From Cristatella mucedo (Eukaryota; Bryozoa; Phylactolaemata; Cristatellidae): a stretch of 64,000 nt of DNA. The notes beneath the pieces are model-generated. The model was not told where the DNA came from. It did not search any database and saw only the letters and a program-made list of their open reading frames with translations. Shown piece after piece: positions 1 through 40,949 of the stretch (position 1 is its first letter; every line of letters starts with the position of its first letter). The stretch lies in assembly GCA_009760855.2 (NCBI GenBank), contig WPIO01000011.1, positions 3,668,501 to 3,732,500 of the forward strand, in the 5' to 3' direction. The position numbers and the translations under genes were made by a program.

Positions 1-2579
1 GTGAGCCAGAAAAAAAAGATCGTGAACCAGGTTCCATGCTTGACAGGGAGTCGGGGTGTTCAGCTAAGAAGTTTGACTATATTTGCAGCAGCTAAAGAGC
101 CATTGACAGCGGACCGGAAGAGCTGCTGAGTATTGCATAAGTTGCCAACGATTAAGGGCCCAAGCCTAAAGTCCCAAATAGAGAAAATTGCAGTAATCTG
201 AATATGATGCCACAAAAGCGTGAACTAGTATAGCTGTCGTACTCTTGTCTAAGCAGGCCCTAATGTTGGCACTGGAGTTCTGCTGAAAGTAGGCCGTCTT
301 GAAAGTGGTGACACCATACTAAACCACCTATGGAAAAGAATGTCAGCTTTTTACCAACACAGTAAAATAAAAACGTAATTAAAGGTCGGCTGGTTTAGAA
401 GCCTCATTTTACACAGCAGAAGGGCCTTAGCAATAATCTTGCCACCATGCAGTAACTACTAAAGAACTTTTTGATGCAAGACTCGAACCCACAATGTAAG
501 TCGTGATTTAGTCAGCAACTCAGCACAAGGCAAAGACACGGGTCATCTCGGAGCCTGTATTGTTCAAGCCAAGTTCTACAAAGGTACAACTGAGTTAGCT
601 ATAAAAAATAGCAATTTCGAGAGCCTCCTATGAAAACTGGCTGATCTAAAGTAGCACACAACAATTCGTCAAGTGCGCCACCATGCTTAACTCTGAGGGT
701 TGGGATGTATGCCTCCTCAGGATGGCTAAAAACTAAGCAGGGTCACAGACGACCGATTGCACCTCATAATTTCGGACTCAAGACACGAGCAAGATGCTAT
801 CAGAAGGCAGAAGTAGAATCATAAGCAAACAAACAACTATGATAGTACATATTTACCAGTATCTTCACGAATCTCCGAATCCAACTTTTGGGCAACGCAG
901 CCAAAGTTTACTGGTTTTACCTACCAATGGCATTGGAGGTCATATTGCTTATTCACTTTGGTTTTTCTTCGAGAAGTAGATCGTCTGTTGGTATTGACAC
1001 GTTTATTGAGAGGCTTAAACCTTTAGCTTTACTAGAATCTGCAGCAGATCGCCAATGTCTATGTGTGTCCTCACGTAAAATGTAATCAACATGGATGCCC
1101 AACAACTCACCGGGCTACGACCCTTGCTCTTAGCAAGCTCCGAGCAGGCACTGCCTGGTTTTTAACCAATGATGCTGCAGCTCCAAATTTGTCTGCCTGA
1201 CCATCAAAAGTATGGAGAGCTTTGACATGAAGTCCAAACCTCCGTCTCGAAATTAATGGCATAAGGACTTTGAAACGTATGACCCCCAGTGGAAACAGAC
1301 ACTGCAGCACTCGCTAGATGTGTCACTCTAGCTACCTTGTAGTCCAATTAAAAAAATGGGGTGCTAGCCTCCCTCACCCAAGAAGCACAGTGAAGCCAAG
1401 GCCAAATGTGCTTCGCTAGACCAGGCCTCTAGAGCAGCAACTCTCAAAGTCTGGCAGCAACTGCCAGATAGCCTGATTGGGGGCAAAGTGAACCACGCAA
1501 AGGTCTCACCTGCTCGGCCAGTCCAGGCCAGATTTGATGCCAGAGTGAAAGTCTCGCTGGAGTCTGTCCATGATGATAAGAACGGCAGGCGACCTGCCGT
1601 CGCCGTAGTTGTAGTCAATCACGGAGCCTCGGACGCTAACTATACGCTCGTGTTCGGGCAGATTCCTACGATCCATGAAGCTCGTTCAGCGAGATCAACG
1701 CCATTGGTCGCGCATGCACACGAGCAATTCTAGTTTGTGGCCGGGTAAAGAGTGGATTCGAGTTAAAGGTCAACGAGCAGATGAGCTGGGCAGGCTGCTA
1801 TGTCACATCAGCGAAATCCACCAGTCCACAGGCTTTTGCCAACATCCTTGAGCTGGGTCGTTGCACTCACAGGAGATCAGCCATCGCCTCTCTGCATGCC
1901 ACCACCCAGAGCCCTATCCAGTGATAGGGGCTGCGCACCTTTGGCCGCTGCTCTAACAACTCCCTGATTTGTGCGAAAGCTAAAAATGTCACTCTTTGTC
2001 ACACGTCGTAGTCTATGTCGTCTACTGCCGTGCGCATCTCTTGTTCTGAGGGCAGAATCTCCACTTCAGCTGGACTCATTCACGATTACAAGCAGGTCAG
2101 GCCGTAAAAAAATAATCTTTATAATCCAGCATAACTGCAGTTTAGGAGAGGTACATCACGACGGGTTTTCGCCTATCGGGCTGTTTGCTGCCTGGAACTC
2201 TCTTCAGGGGAGGGGGCCACGAGCAAGTGATGTGAAGGTGGCAAGCTAATCGTAAGCTTTCAAGACTATGAGAACTTGAAAGCTCTGCCTCTGCAGAGTT
2301 GCATATGAGGCTCAGGACATGACGTTGCTTAACATCGATTGACCTGGCTGACGCAAAAATACTATGATTGCTGACATTGGCAAACAGCAAGAAAAACACA
2401 TAGCAATACTAACTATATACATAGCTATAAACTCAAAGCAATATGTTTAAGAAAAACACTCCACACGGTCAACACTTCAGTGAGTGCCTAACAACCTTCT
2501 CAGGAATTTTGACTTGGAAACGTAACTCATAATCGGCCACGCTTAGGAAGAGTCACTCTGCTAGTTCAGCTCGATCGCT
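1..2579. other. intron 8 of DSTYK, mostly unrecognised sequence
   Basis: No coding exon is recognisable on either strand. Bases about 205-350 resemble the minus strand of LINE-A upstream of its C-terminal coding part (compare 22370-22480). An open frame at 1488-1733 (+) and others here are short and match nothing I know. A tRNA-like B-box in reverse (CTCGAACCCA) lies at about 481. Confidence 0.4.
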
Positions 2580-3470
2580 CGGCAGCTTTAGCGACCATTC
2601 TTACCAACTCATTCTTGAACGCCTATCGTCTCAACGACTTAGGTCCTATCTCGGTGAGAGCTTTAAGTGAGTAGATGTCAACGAACAGTTATGCCAAGAG
2701 CCTTAAACTAGGAGGTACCCCAAGGGATCCGTAATAGGTTTACGTCTTTTCAAATGGTATACTCTCTCTCTCCCTCTCTCTCTCTCTCACTTTCTCTTGC
2801 CGACGTAATCCTTAAGCACAAGCTAGGCTTTCGTTTTTATGCAGGTGACACACAGGTGTATTTGTGCTTGGCTCCTTCCCTGCCTTCAAAAATATCAAAT
2901 TCACCCAGCTCCACTGAAAAACCTAGCCTTCAAATTGGGCTCGGCCAACCTATCTCCTGTAATATATGCATACAATCTGGGTGTGCTGTTCCAAAATGAC
3001 CTTTCACCGGATGACTCCACGTTCGAAGCATCCCATTTAAACTTTGTAACTCACTACTTGCAGGCCTTCCTGCCAGAGCAAAAAGGCACTTTGAGTTGGT
3101 ACAAAACTCGGCATCACGGCAGTCATCAGAACAACTAAACGATGACATAACAAGATGGGCATATTCAGATTGGCAGAACCGAACTAATCACCGTGTAAGC
3201 AACTCTACAGCTAGGCTCATCTGTCGTGAACTTAGAACTGCCACATTATAACACCTCACCGATCTTCGCCCTATCAAGCAGCATTATTGACTGCAATGTT
3301 ATGTATCACTACCTTGTAGGTCCCTTCATTCTCTCGCTTCATCCTACCTATTGCCTGCACTTGCTTAACAGACAAACTTAAGTAATCCACGACATGCAGA
3401 ACAGCTACATACAAATTCTTTCCTGGCCCACAACCTATCAGTGTCCAGCAAAACAGCACTGCTCCTACTG
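2580..3470 (+). mobile_element. LINE-A fragment, reverse transcriptase to C-terminal part
   Basis: Broken reading frames match the LINE-A copy at 13195-13990 and the C-terminal protein at 21905-22300. The order is the RSYL region, a VPQGS-like segment, the RT core LGFRFYAGDTQVY (from YADDTQLY), then RLICRE and PIKQ-like C-terminal pieces near 3195-3290. A CT-rich run (2759-2791) has expanded inside the RT frame. It is a dead, old, 5'-truncated copy. Confidence 0.7.
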
Positions 3471-3614
3471 ACAGCTGGAATCACCAATAACACGGCAAAT
3501 GGTTAGTCGGTTGTGAGCAACCCATAACTCATCAAATGGAGTAGAGCCAAATTAGCATATTGATTAAAACAATAGCATCTGCCCGCATAGCCAAAGGCAG
3601 CCGAACGACCGTAC

Positions 3615-32039
<28,425 letters not shown>

Positions 32040-32340
32040 GGGTGGCCCACTGTCACTCCATTCAAAGGTCAAGGAAGGGTCACATCCGCTCGGCCGCTTA
32101 GCGTTAACTCTGCGGGCATCCTCACAGTGGCTAACCTTCAATCCTAATTGAGAAAGCAAGAATTATACCTGACGTAAATGAGAATTAATTATTTTCTCTT
32201 AATTAATTTGTGACTTGTTATTCCAGAAGGATGGACCCAGCAAAAAGCGAGACCTAGCATAGACGACCGCTCCCACCCCACCCCCTCAGTAGAGTGTCTC
32301 GCTTCTGTACCAGCGCTGCACTAGCAGAGGCGTACATGGC

Positions 32341-32376
32341 TGTGTGTGTGTGTGTGTGTGTGTGTGTTTGTGTGTG
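32341..32376. repeat. (TG)n microsatellite
   Basis: About 17 units with one interruption, just upstream of DSTYK exon 1. Confidence 0.95.
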
Positions 32377-32419
32377 CTTTCTTGTGAATTAATGGGCTAA
32401 TGGCAACCTTTCTAAGCTT

Positions 32420-32745
32420 AAATACCGATGCCGGGAGAATCTTGCTCTGCAGTTCCTAGGCTATGTAACTCGCTTCCGCAATTCTAACGAAAAGACATCT
32501 ATTCTCCTGCTGCACATCCTTTCCAACCGTCCTGGGCTGCTACTTTCATGCTACTCACTTCCTCGACAGCCCTCTTGACTCAGCTGTGCTTTTAATAGTT
32601 CTCTTGTTGCGCGAGATTATGTCTGTCGGCTCCCGAATGCGTAACGGAAGCCGCTTAGGCAATGAGTTCGCGATTGAAAACTCTTCCGGGTAACACCCAC
32701 TTAGTGGCTGTGTGGAGATACAGAGTAAGATACATTACATTACCT
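32420..32745 (+). mobile_element. LINE-B 3' end
   Basis: It matches 18180-18470: CTTCCGCAATTCTAACGAAA, CTCCTGCTGCACATCCTTTC, GCGAGATTATGTCTGTCGGC and the end AGATACATTACATTAC. Confidence 0.85.
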
Positions 32746-32899
32746 TGCTACCAGCCACGTTCCGTTATCGCCGAATTCCAATTCACCCAGCGCAGATAGC
32801 GTTTCCTAACCATTGCATAACTTTCCGTAAATCAAATTTCTTACTAGTCTTGACCGCTTCAGGTTCCTTCCACCGGCGCTGCGAGCATTTTCTGACCAT

Positions 32900-33270
32900 G
32901 GGAAACTTTTTTCGAAAACCGGAGTTCTTACGAACGTCGATTGCGGAAACCAATATAACATATCTATTTTTTCCATATCCCGCAAGAAACTCCATACGGA
33001 CATGAAGAAAAATGGCGCCCGCCTGCGCTCCAGGAGCCGCGCCCGCGTCCCCACCCCTCCGTCGGCAGTTGCTCGTGCACGCGATCAGGCTGTCACTCTA
33101 GCGTCGGCGTCCGTCGCAGTAACCGCATAGGTAAACGGAATAAAATTCCCGGCATTCCATCAGTGGGATGGAACGCCGCGGATCTTAAATGCGTCAAAGA
33201 CGAGCTCGCTGCTGCTGCCGCTGCTGCTGCCGCTGCTGCTGCCGCTGCTTCCGCTGCTTCCGCTTCTTGG
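32900..33270 (-). promoter_or_regulatory. possible promoter / 5' noncoding region of DSTYK
   Basis: A short GC- and CpG-rich stretch (33001-33130) contains an AAAATGGCGCC motif. It ends near a (GCTGCTGCC)n run at 33206-33270 and lies about 1 kb upstream of the first coding exon. A LINE-B 3' end lies between. Only position and base composition support this; no TATA box or initiator was recognised. Confidence 0.2.
33206..33270. repeat. (GCTGCTGCC)n minisatellite
   Basis: Four to five 9-12-bp units of GCTGCTGCC decay into GCTTCC units. Confidence 0.9.
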
Positions 33271-33719
33271 GATTCATTCTGGGAGTCCTGCTCATGGAAA
33301 GCTTGAATTTAATTGAATTGCCCGGGCTTCGAAAGACTGCTTCCAGCAAGGGGAGACAGCCTTAACGTCTCGGATTAGGCTGCCTTGCAGTGGTTTCGCT
33401 TTAAGTTTTCACGCTCAGGTGACCACGCGCTGGTAGGCTTTGCCTTCCCGTAGCGAAACCTTTGTGAGCCACGCGCAGACTTTACCCACCCTGGCATAAA
33501 AGACTGGACTCGATGAGACTGGCTGCGGAGTCATCCCCTCGGTTACCAGCACAGACAGCAACCTCGGCGATTCGTTTATTGTGTGCTACACTTCGCGCGC
33601 GTCGTTCTAGCATGTGCGTGCGTGAACTACTCGCACACGCGATCATACTTTACTTCACGTCATAACCTTTTCTACAAGGCCTTCGGGCTCGGTATGGCGG
33701 CTCTCTCTCGCGGCTCTCA
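33271..33719. other. intergenic, nothing recognised
   Basis: Moderate GC. No ORF or repeat family seen. Confidence 0.3.
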
Positions 33720-33858
33720 CAAGCTGTGGCATTTTCTTTTGGATTAAGGTTTGCTGTAAGTAAGTTTTTAATCCCTGGCAGTGGCCAACAAAGGATTGCC
33801 CGCAGCAGGATTCGGACTCACTACCTGGGTCGTGAAGTGCGAGCCACTTGGGTAATGA
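33720..33858 (-). mobile_element. SINE-1, diverged
   Basis: CTGGCAGTGGCCAACAAAGGATTGCC-type body, split here into the CTGGCAGTGGCCAAC and AAAGGATTGCCCGC parts, then a reverse B box GGATTCGGACTCAC and a head GCCACTTGGGTAATGA. Confidence 0.65.
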
Positions 33859-33864
33859 CAATGA

Positions 33865-34265
33865 CAATAATAATATTAATAATAATAATTATTATTATTG
33901 TAATTCACTTGATAAAGCGCCCTCAGAGAACTTAATCTCTTTCTAGGCGCTTTACATTTGCTGTAAAGTGAAATGCAATTGTAAAATCATGCTTGAAAAA
34001 CAAACAAAATGAATAATATGGTTAGGGGTGACATGCACAGGGTCAGCATGCAAATGTGGTTAGTGGCAGCATGCACAGTGTCAGCACGCATAAGCACATC
34101 AAGGACGAATCACAGGGACCCACTAAATGCTGTCCTAAATAGGTGTGTTTTTAGGTTCCTTTTAAATGTGGTCAGGTCAGGGGATGTTCTGACGCAGGTC
34201 GGGAGGGAGTTCCAGGCTTTGGGAGCATATGAACTAAATGCACGGTCTCCAAAGGATTTAAGGTA
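33865..34265 (-). mobile_element. LINE-A 3' end with C-terminal codons
   Basis: (TAATAATAT)n tail, the conserved end, the 3' UTR (GGTTAGGGGTGACATGCACA, CAGCACGCATAAGCACATCA), then codons of the KPWNSLP-like C-terminus (GGAGGGAGTTCCAGGCTTTG). Bases 34266-34330 look like a second, decayed tail. Confidence 0.85.
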
Positions 34266-34330
34266 CATTTGTATTGCACCCTCATAGAAGTTAGTCTCTG
34301 TCTATGCACTTGAGATATGCTGCTAAGGAA

Positions 34331-35180
34331 AGAAAATCCTATTAACAATGAAAGGGAGGGATGCGTTGGCTAGGTTACGAAGCTTTGTCACAGCAGCACA
34401 GATGCATTCCTGCCCTTAATTGAAGCCTTGCATCTTCTCACGAGTTTATTTATTGCTAGTCACAGGAGATCTATGACTAAGTTTGACACCTTAAATGCAT
34501 GCACAGCATCTAGACGTGCGTTGTCTGCTTTAAGCAGTACTCTAAAGACGTATACCGTCAAAATGGTTGCTATGATGCGGATGCCATACAAATGTATTAC
34601 AATAAGACATTAGGATACGTGCACTCAAAAGATGCGGGCTTAAAAGAGACACTCCTTCTTCCTCGTCCCCCAAGAGTTTTAGTTGGCTTTAATTGCATTT
34701 TCTCGGGAGATAGCATACTCTCCGGTTGCACCTAGGTGTAGCATCTCTTGCAATCTTGCAAGATTGGTGTAGTGAATGGTGTTTGAATCGTCGGGTGATA
34801 GCGACACACAAGTTTGGCTTTCGCATAAAGTGCAGTGCTCCGATTGCATGAGCGAGACCGCGTGTAACCCAATAGTTCTATCCAAGCTCAGTGTATACTC
34901 GGGTATACATTTTTGCATTCGCACAAGCTCAATACGACCATTTGCATGCAAGCGCATACCACAATGAGCCACCCGCCATTGTGCGTCGGCCTGCTAGGTC
35001 TCTTGCAGGCTCACAGAGGTAACACCTTTGGCTTAGACTTTGAGACCAGGCTTGCACCTTCACTTGCAGCGGCTTTCGTGTGGTAGCATAAGCTTACAGC
35101 ACGAAAAACATCAATACATCGTGGAAAAATCTTGCGTCGCTCTCGCTAAGGAAGCAGCGGTCAGCGTATCCATTCCACAT
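34331..35180. other. intergenic, nothing recognised
   Basis: Short ORFs only. Confidence 0.3.
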
Positions 35181-35582
35181 GTGTAATCCCCGGCGAGCTG
35201 AGATGATGTGCCGCGCTAGTGAGTCCCCGTTACTGCAGTCAATGTCGTACCAACGCCCGTCGTTGGTGGTACTTGCGCGGATTACTGCGCCGCATTCAAG
35301 GTTGCTCCGGTCCGAGAGTTTATTCCTGCTTTGGTAAGTTTGCCTTCGTTGTTTCCCACGTCCCCGCCCCGTAGCCAAATGTACAAAGAGCCCGAGTAGT
35401 GCTGCTTAGTTTCCCTCTTATTGTTGGAGCTCGCGATGCTGTCATAAAGAGGTTTAATCAAGCTGCTGCCCGTCTACCCCTAGAACCGCGACAGTGACAT
35501 GGCAGCGGGCGGCGTACCTTCGACGGTGGTGCTCGGGCGGGAAGTAGCCTACCCACCAACCCCCACCCTAGTCTTGGTTACA
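35181..35582 (+). mobile_element. LTR-like fragment
   Basis: The segment 35395-35582 is similar to the minus strand of 42460-42309: TTAGTTTCCCTCTTATTGTT, CATAAAGAGGTTTAATC (polyadenylation-like), then CTTGGTTACA at the 3' end. The 5' limit is a guess based on TGTAATCCCCGGCGAGCT at 35182. No target duplication was seen. Confidence 0.45.
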
Positions 35583-36980
35583 GACGCATACGTTCCGGTC
35601 TTCTTCTCATACTTCCTCTGTGCACCATTGAACTTATCATTTTCGTTCCACTGAGCTTTGGGCACTTCCCAACCCGATATTCTGCGCACGTTATTAAACC
35701 AATGTCCTTAAATAAAAATAATAAAAATAAATAGATAAAATAAAATAAAATAAATAATTAACTAAAATTAAAATTAAAAATAAAGGCTAGTGGCTATCGT
35801 ACGATGTAGCCTTTAAAAGTCGCACTGGGGTCGGTTCAAACGCTCCGGCGGGGAAAGAGCCCACTTAGTCTTCCTTAGTGAATTGGAGTCTTTCAGACGG
35901 AACGGCATCGACGTTTGTGATTGAGAGGCGAGCAGGGCGGCGCGGGTCGTCCAGCACGTCACATCCGGCCTAGCGGTACCCACTAGCCATCGGTATGTGC
36001 TGTACAGCCGTCTTGCTTGGTCTTTAAGCGTCGTCGTGCAAGTGCGCACCGCACGAAAACTTAATGGTACTTCACGCGATAGACGAACTCTCGCCGGAAC
36101 CAAACTAGCGAGCGTCATTGACTCAGGCTTTGAACGTGTTTCTGTGGATACGGCCAAGACGCAAAGAGTTATGTGACATACTTCAGGCGGACCATTCCGC
36201 GGGACCTGGGCTCTGCGCGCACATACGAATCGATAGCCTTCTGCATAGCAACCACTTAGTCCTCTAGGTTTGGCATGAAGAGTTGGCCAAATCTATACCG
36301 TTGAAGGGCGGTGCAGTAAGGTCACTGCCTTCACTTAGAAATCCGCTCAGAAAGGCTCTTTAGCCTTTCTCGAAACACGATCTTTTAAACGTTATCGTTC
36401 TTTGAGTTGCTCATTCATCTGCTATGCTAGATCTTTTATTGCGTTGGAATACCTGGAAGCTCAATAATAAAGGATGTTGGTTAGCCCCTTCCATCATAGA
36501 ATTAATGTAGCTCTCTTAGAAAATAAATCATTACGCCTGTCTTGGATATGGGAGCAGACTTTGATTCAGCGCGCCCAAGGAGCGGAAAACAACGGAGCTC
36601 TTCTACCTTTCTATTAAAAGAAAATGTTCATACCTCATTTTTGATGAGTCTAAATCTCCTCACCAAAAGAGTGCCTCTTGGAAGCCATCTTTAAACGCGA
36701 TCTTAAAATAGCTGGCTACGCTACCTGAAGCTGGGTCCCAAAGGTTTCCTGACCGGCAGACTTTCATAGCCCCTGCTAATAAATAAATTGGTAGTTTCCT
36801 CTTAAGAAGCACGTAGAAGTTGCCATCCGAAGGCTTTCTGCCAAAACGGCTCTTCAGCCCGGCTACAAAATTGCTATTCCCGATTTTTGATCGAGCCAAA
36901 AGCTCCGAGCTAATCCTCTGCTGAGCGGAGGTCTCGCTAGACTCATCCTCTCTAGACTCATCATTTATAAGACGGTTATC
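35583..36980. other. intergenic, A-rich tract and unknown sequence
   Basis: An (AAAATAA)n-like A-rich tract at 35705-35785 could be an old retroelement tail. Bases 36660-36910 share a patch (AAAATTGCTATTCCCG) with 38172-38190, so a dispersed repeat is possible. Confidence 0.35.
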
Positions 36981-36984
36981 AATT

Positions 36985-37271
36985 TGCCAGCCACTTTTAA
37001 AAGAAGTCTCACCCCCAGATATTAACTGATAGGCCGAGAAGTTTCAACCTTATTCACTGACAAAATTGCACGTATTCGTGCCTCCGCAAAGCCACGTCCG
37101 ACTATAGCAATTGTTGAGTTGCAACCTATAGCCTTCCTTAAGAGATTTTCCAAGGTTTCTGCATGCGATGTGGATGCCGTAGAGTATAGTAAAACGAGCT
37201 CGTCTCCTGGAGAGCCTCCACCATTCTTGCCGTGTTCTTCACTGGCAGACAAACTTAGCCCAGCAATAGCT

Positions 37272-37308
<37 letters not shown>

Positions 37309-37620
37309 TTATATTTATATTTATATTTATATTTATATTTATATTTATATTTAATGCTTATCTGGAAAATAGGGTTGTACCAAGACCTTCAAATTGGCCA
37401 TCGTTAGACCGATTTTAAAAAGTCTAGATTAGATTCAGAGGTCCTTGCAAACTATCGCCCAGTTTTCCTTCTTTCTTTTTGTCGAAGAACAATTGTCGCT
37501 AAACAGCTTGTAGCACACATTGAAAAGAATCGCTTGTCAAAAACGTTTCAGTCAGGATTCAATCGACACTACTTCACTGAAACTGCTCTCCTCTGCGTAA
37601 CCAACATCATAGCTTTATTC
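36985..37620 (+). mobile_element. LINE-B RT N-terminal fragment with a microsatellite inside
   Basis: It matches 16110-16640: IAIVELQPIAFLKRFSKVSA, CSSLADKLSPAIA, then after a TA/TTTATA array NAYLENRVVP, LANYRPV and FQSGFNRHYFTETALL. It ends before the RT core. Confidence 0.85.
37271..37352. repeat. (TA)n then (TTTATA)n microsatellite
   Basis: About 13 TA units, then about 9 hexamers, inside LINE-B coding sequence. Confidence 0.96.
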
Positions 37621-39599
37621 TCTTTACTAGATCGTTGCTGTCTCTAAAGTGACGATCCGCGAATTGAAACGGAAAATGTTGGCTCTCCGGGATGAATCAG
37701 ATAGCCCTGCCGGTCTTTCGGGATGTCTAAAGGGTTCATAAATCTTTCTTTCGGCCAACTGCGAAAGTCTGAAGAGAGCGAGAGAGCAACTGGGAACTAG
37801 ACAGCTGAATGCTAACATACTGAGGCTTCTTCCTTGGGATTCGTTCTCGTGCGTCGTCTGCGTTTTGCAGCCTACAAAGATCGTTTAGACGGGCAATTGT
37901 ACAGAAATTCCACAACCAAAGCCTTCTACAAGTCTTTCGCTTCCACTCCAAGAGAACGACCACGAACTAAAGTTCTGATTGGAGCCGTACGGATTGCTTT
38001 TGTTCCTTTTCGGACCTGACGGCCCTCTTCTACTTCTGGGGCAGAACGGAAAGCTCCAGACCTGAAGGAGTCTCGCTCTCGCAAATAGAACTTTTATCAT
38101 AGGCTTATTATAGGCACCTTGGTGGAATCCCGACAGACATCTTGGGAGCGGCTATCAGACTTCCCATAACTAAAATTGCTGTTCTCGGTTAAGAGAGGCT
38201 CAAAAAGCTGTAATCACTGCAGCCTCGTCTCTTGAGCCAGACTTATGTGTGAGGGGCTGCAGCCTTACTAGCCACCTCCCCGTTCGCCATCGGAAGAAGG
38301 GAGTCGCCTCACCTCTTGTCATGCGCTTGCGCTTCGCCAGATTCCTAACTCAGGAGTGCACTTTGCATTCTATCTTCATTAAAACTGCCTTGACACTCGG
38401 AGCTGGAGCTAATGGGAAAATTCATCACTAATTCGAAGAGAGTCTACTGTTTTGAACAGTTTTTCATTCGTCCGCCACAGATTTCGTAAATACATGTGGC
38501 ATTTACAAAAGTAAGAAAGCGTACTGCTCAAGTATTTCTCTGGAATGCGTTTAGAACCAATTTTGAGACGGTTTCTCAATGCAGAAATTCATTCCAACTT
38601 GAGCAGCTCTGAGCAGCTGTTTCGGCAAAAGTCGTCAGCTAACCGCGGAGCTATTAGAACTGGCTCACCGTCAAGGCTTGCCAATTTTAACGACGCGTTT
38701 CCGAACAAGACAAGAAAATCATGATCTCTATTTGTTTTTAACACGGTAGCTCTTCTCGTAGTGAGCATGTAAGTGCCTTCGGCAAAATTAAAAATTTCGA
38801 CTAAACAAGTTCAGTGACTGCACTTATTAGGATTGCATGAGCAACTACGTCGGCTTCCTGTACCAAAAACCTGTAAAGAACTGATACAGATGAAGGTTCT
38901 TTTTTATCGTACTAGCAGAGATACATTCTTTATTTCCAGCTGTAGGACTCTAACCCTTGACCAAGATCGTGCAGTGTGAGCACTTAAAACCGAGCTAAAG
39001 CGTGATGATCTAAGACCTCTTAATGTCCACCACGGAGTGGGCAAATAGTGATCCGTTTGGCAGCCAGCTTTCTAACAAAAATATATAGAAAATATTTGTA
39101 CCGTGCATTAGGTCTGCCCACGACAGAGTGAAATCTTGACTATTGCTAAATATTCTGGCCACTTAGCAAGCCGAAGTGAGATTCGCCTTTTCCAAATGTG
39201 TCTGATTTACTTGACACAGTTCGGAGATTGTGTGCCAGAGGTTTTGCAGATTCAATAGTTACACCCACGCTCTGACAAGGTGATGAAAACTAATAACAGC
39301 TGGAAGTACTCTCAGTACTGTCACGAATGTACTGTATCGGCTTGTGAAATTAAGCTCTCTGGCATATAAAAATCATAATTCAATTATAGTCACCGCGTCT
39401 TCCTCTGGAAACTTGCCATAAATCTACAAAATCATAATTCCTGCCCGAATTTCTCGCGGCATCATTTGCCGTAGAATCATTGACCCCAATCTCTTATGTC
39501 TAGCAATAACTCTCATTAAATGAGCACTTCTTTTCCATGTAGCCTACTTGTAGTGCACTGGCAACATAGCTGCCAGTGATTTTATCCCATGAATTCTTC
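37621..39599. other. intergenic, nothing recognised
   Basis: Short ORFs such as 37834-38019 (+) match nothing I know. A tRNA-like reverse B box (GGACTCTAACCCTTGACC) lies at about 38945. Confidence 0.3.
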
Positions 39600-40010
39600 T
39601 CCCTAGGAAAGACCTTTTGCATTCCAGACTTCACAAGTTTCCATGCTGATTTCTCTCCATTCTATTTTCAATGTAGTAATTGAACTCCGAGCGTAAATTG
39701 TCCTTAAATGGCTTGTTTATTGCAATATCAAGAGTCTGGAGATAGGCAGTTATTCCAGCAGGAATCATTATTTGATCTATTCCTCTCTCCACAAAGAAGT
39801 TATTCGTGCATTTATCGTGGAGAGTGCTGGCTGATCCCAAACTAGAAGACCTCTTTGATCAACTCGCAGAACAAGTGACAGCGTTAAATCGACCCACATC
39901 CTTATGACTGGTTGTTTGCACTAGGCTATTTTGGTTTCGAGAACATAAACACCTGATATACGTTCAATCTTATCTTTCTTGCGCTTACTGGTGACTGGAG
40001 GCTTTCTTTC
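39600..40010 (-). mobile_element. pogo-like DNA transposon remnant
   Basis: The minus strand carries MIPAGITAYLQTLDIAINKP and FKDNLRSEF, close to the iPaGlT..LQPLD..iNKPFK segment of pogo/Tigger DDE transposases. Upstream in other frames there is a GLLVWD-type stretch (39870-39840). Frames are broken and no terminal repeats were found, so this is a fossil. Confidence 0.7.
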
Positions 40011-40430
40011 AAACTAGACGAATTGCTTAAATACACATACCACGTGCACTTTCATAACCACTGGAGGGAACGTAGACTGACGAAGCACCTCTCTGATCAA
40101 TTTCATTTGAGAACCTTGGCCCACAAACACTGGAGTTTTTTAATCGCATTTATGTTGAAAAGTTGGTATTTGGAAATTCGTACCATTAATGAATTACTTA
40201 AATGCAAGTACACAAGCTTTAAAACTGTATTATCTTTCAGCTTGAACGGTACTATCAATCGTCCATCTTGGAGACAATTCATAATGCTGATGGAAGCCAT
40301 CCATTCAGTATTGTGATACTTTGAATTCGTCAGTGAATATTCCAACTGTGGTATCATTGCAAGGGCAAATGCTTGACTATTGGCCCTTCGCACAACCAGA
40401 GCCTTTGCTCTCCTGTCAGCAATTCATTCA
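40011..40430. other. possible further part of the transposon remnant
   Basis: Open frames on both strands (40103-40393 minus, 40023-40316 plus) without a recognised domain. Confidence 0.3.
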
Positions 40431-40588
40431 ATAAATATAAATATAATTCATTTGTATAGCACCCCAAGAGAACTTAATCTCTATTCAGGCGCTTCAAATA
40501 TGCCTCCGGGCTCGAGCCCACGACCTCAGCCAGACCATGGTGGGGGGGGGAGGGGACGAGCATCTTAACCGCTGGACCAAACCAGCTC
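40431..40588 (-). mobile_element. SINE-2 (tRNA head, LINE-A-like tail)
   Basis: On the minus strand: head GAGCTGGTTTGGTCCAGCGG, B box GGGCTCGAGCCCGGAGG, then a tail AAGCGCCTGAATAGAGATTA, AGTTCTCTTGGGGTGCTATA, CAAATGAATTATA. A G9 run interrupts the tRNA region. Confidence 0.85.
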
Positions 40589-40949
40589 AAAATGCAATGC
40601 GTATCGTATTAATGATAATGCTCAGTAAATAATGCTTGCCGACCTGATCCACACTACAACTTTTTAGCATTGCCATCATCCACATATTGACTGAGGTTAT
40701 CGTATTCTGTGCTCGCTATTTCCGGACCATTATGTAATCCAACTTCTTCCTTTTACAGAAAGCCGTCAGATCCTTGCCCTGGGAGTCCTCTACGATTCTT
40801 TACTTGTACTCGACGAAATAGCTCTTTTTTGAACTCATCCTGTCTGGGGATCAAAATATAGTTTCCTTTAATCTAAAAGTAAACCAGGTGTTACGACATC
40901 ATGATTGAAGACTTACGAGCCGGAGGTGGCAACAAAAGCGATGAAAGCT

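Noticed and set aside
1-3600. Remaining DSTYK kinase exons
   Set aside because: I looked on the minus strand for HRD-, DLGF- and MAPEL-like motifs and found none.
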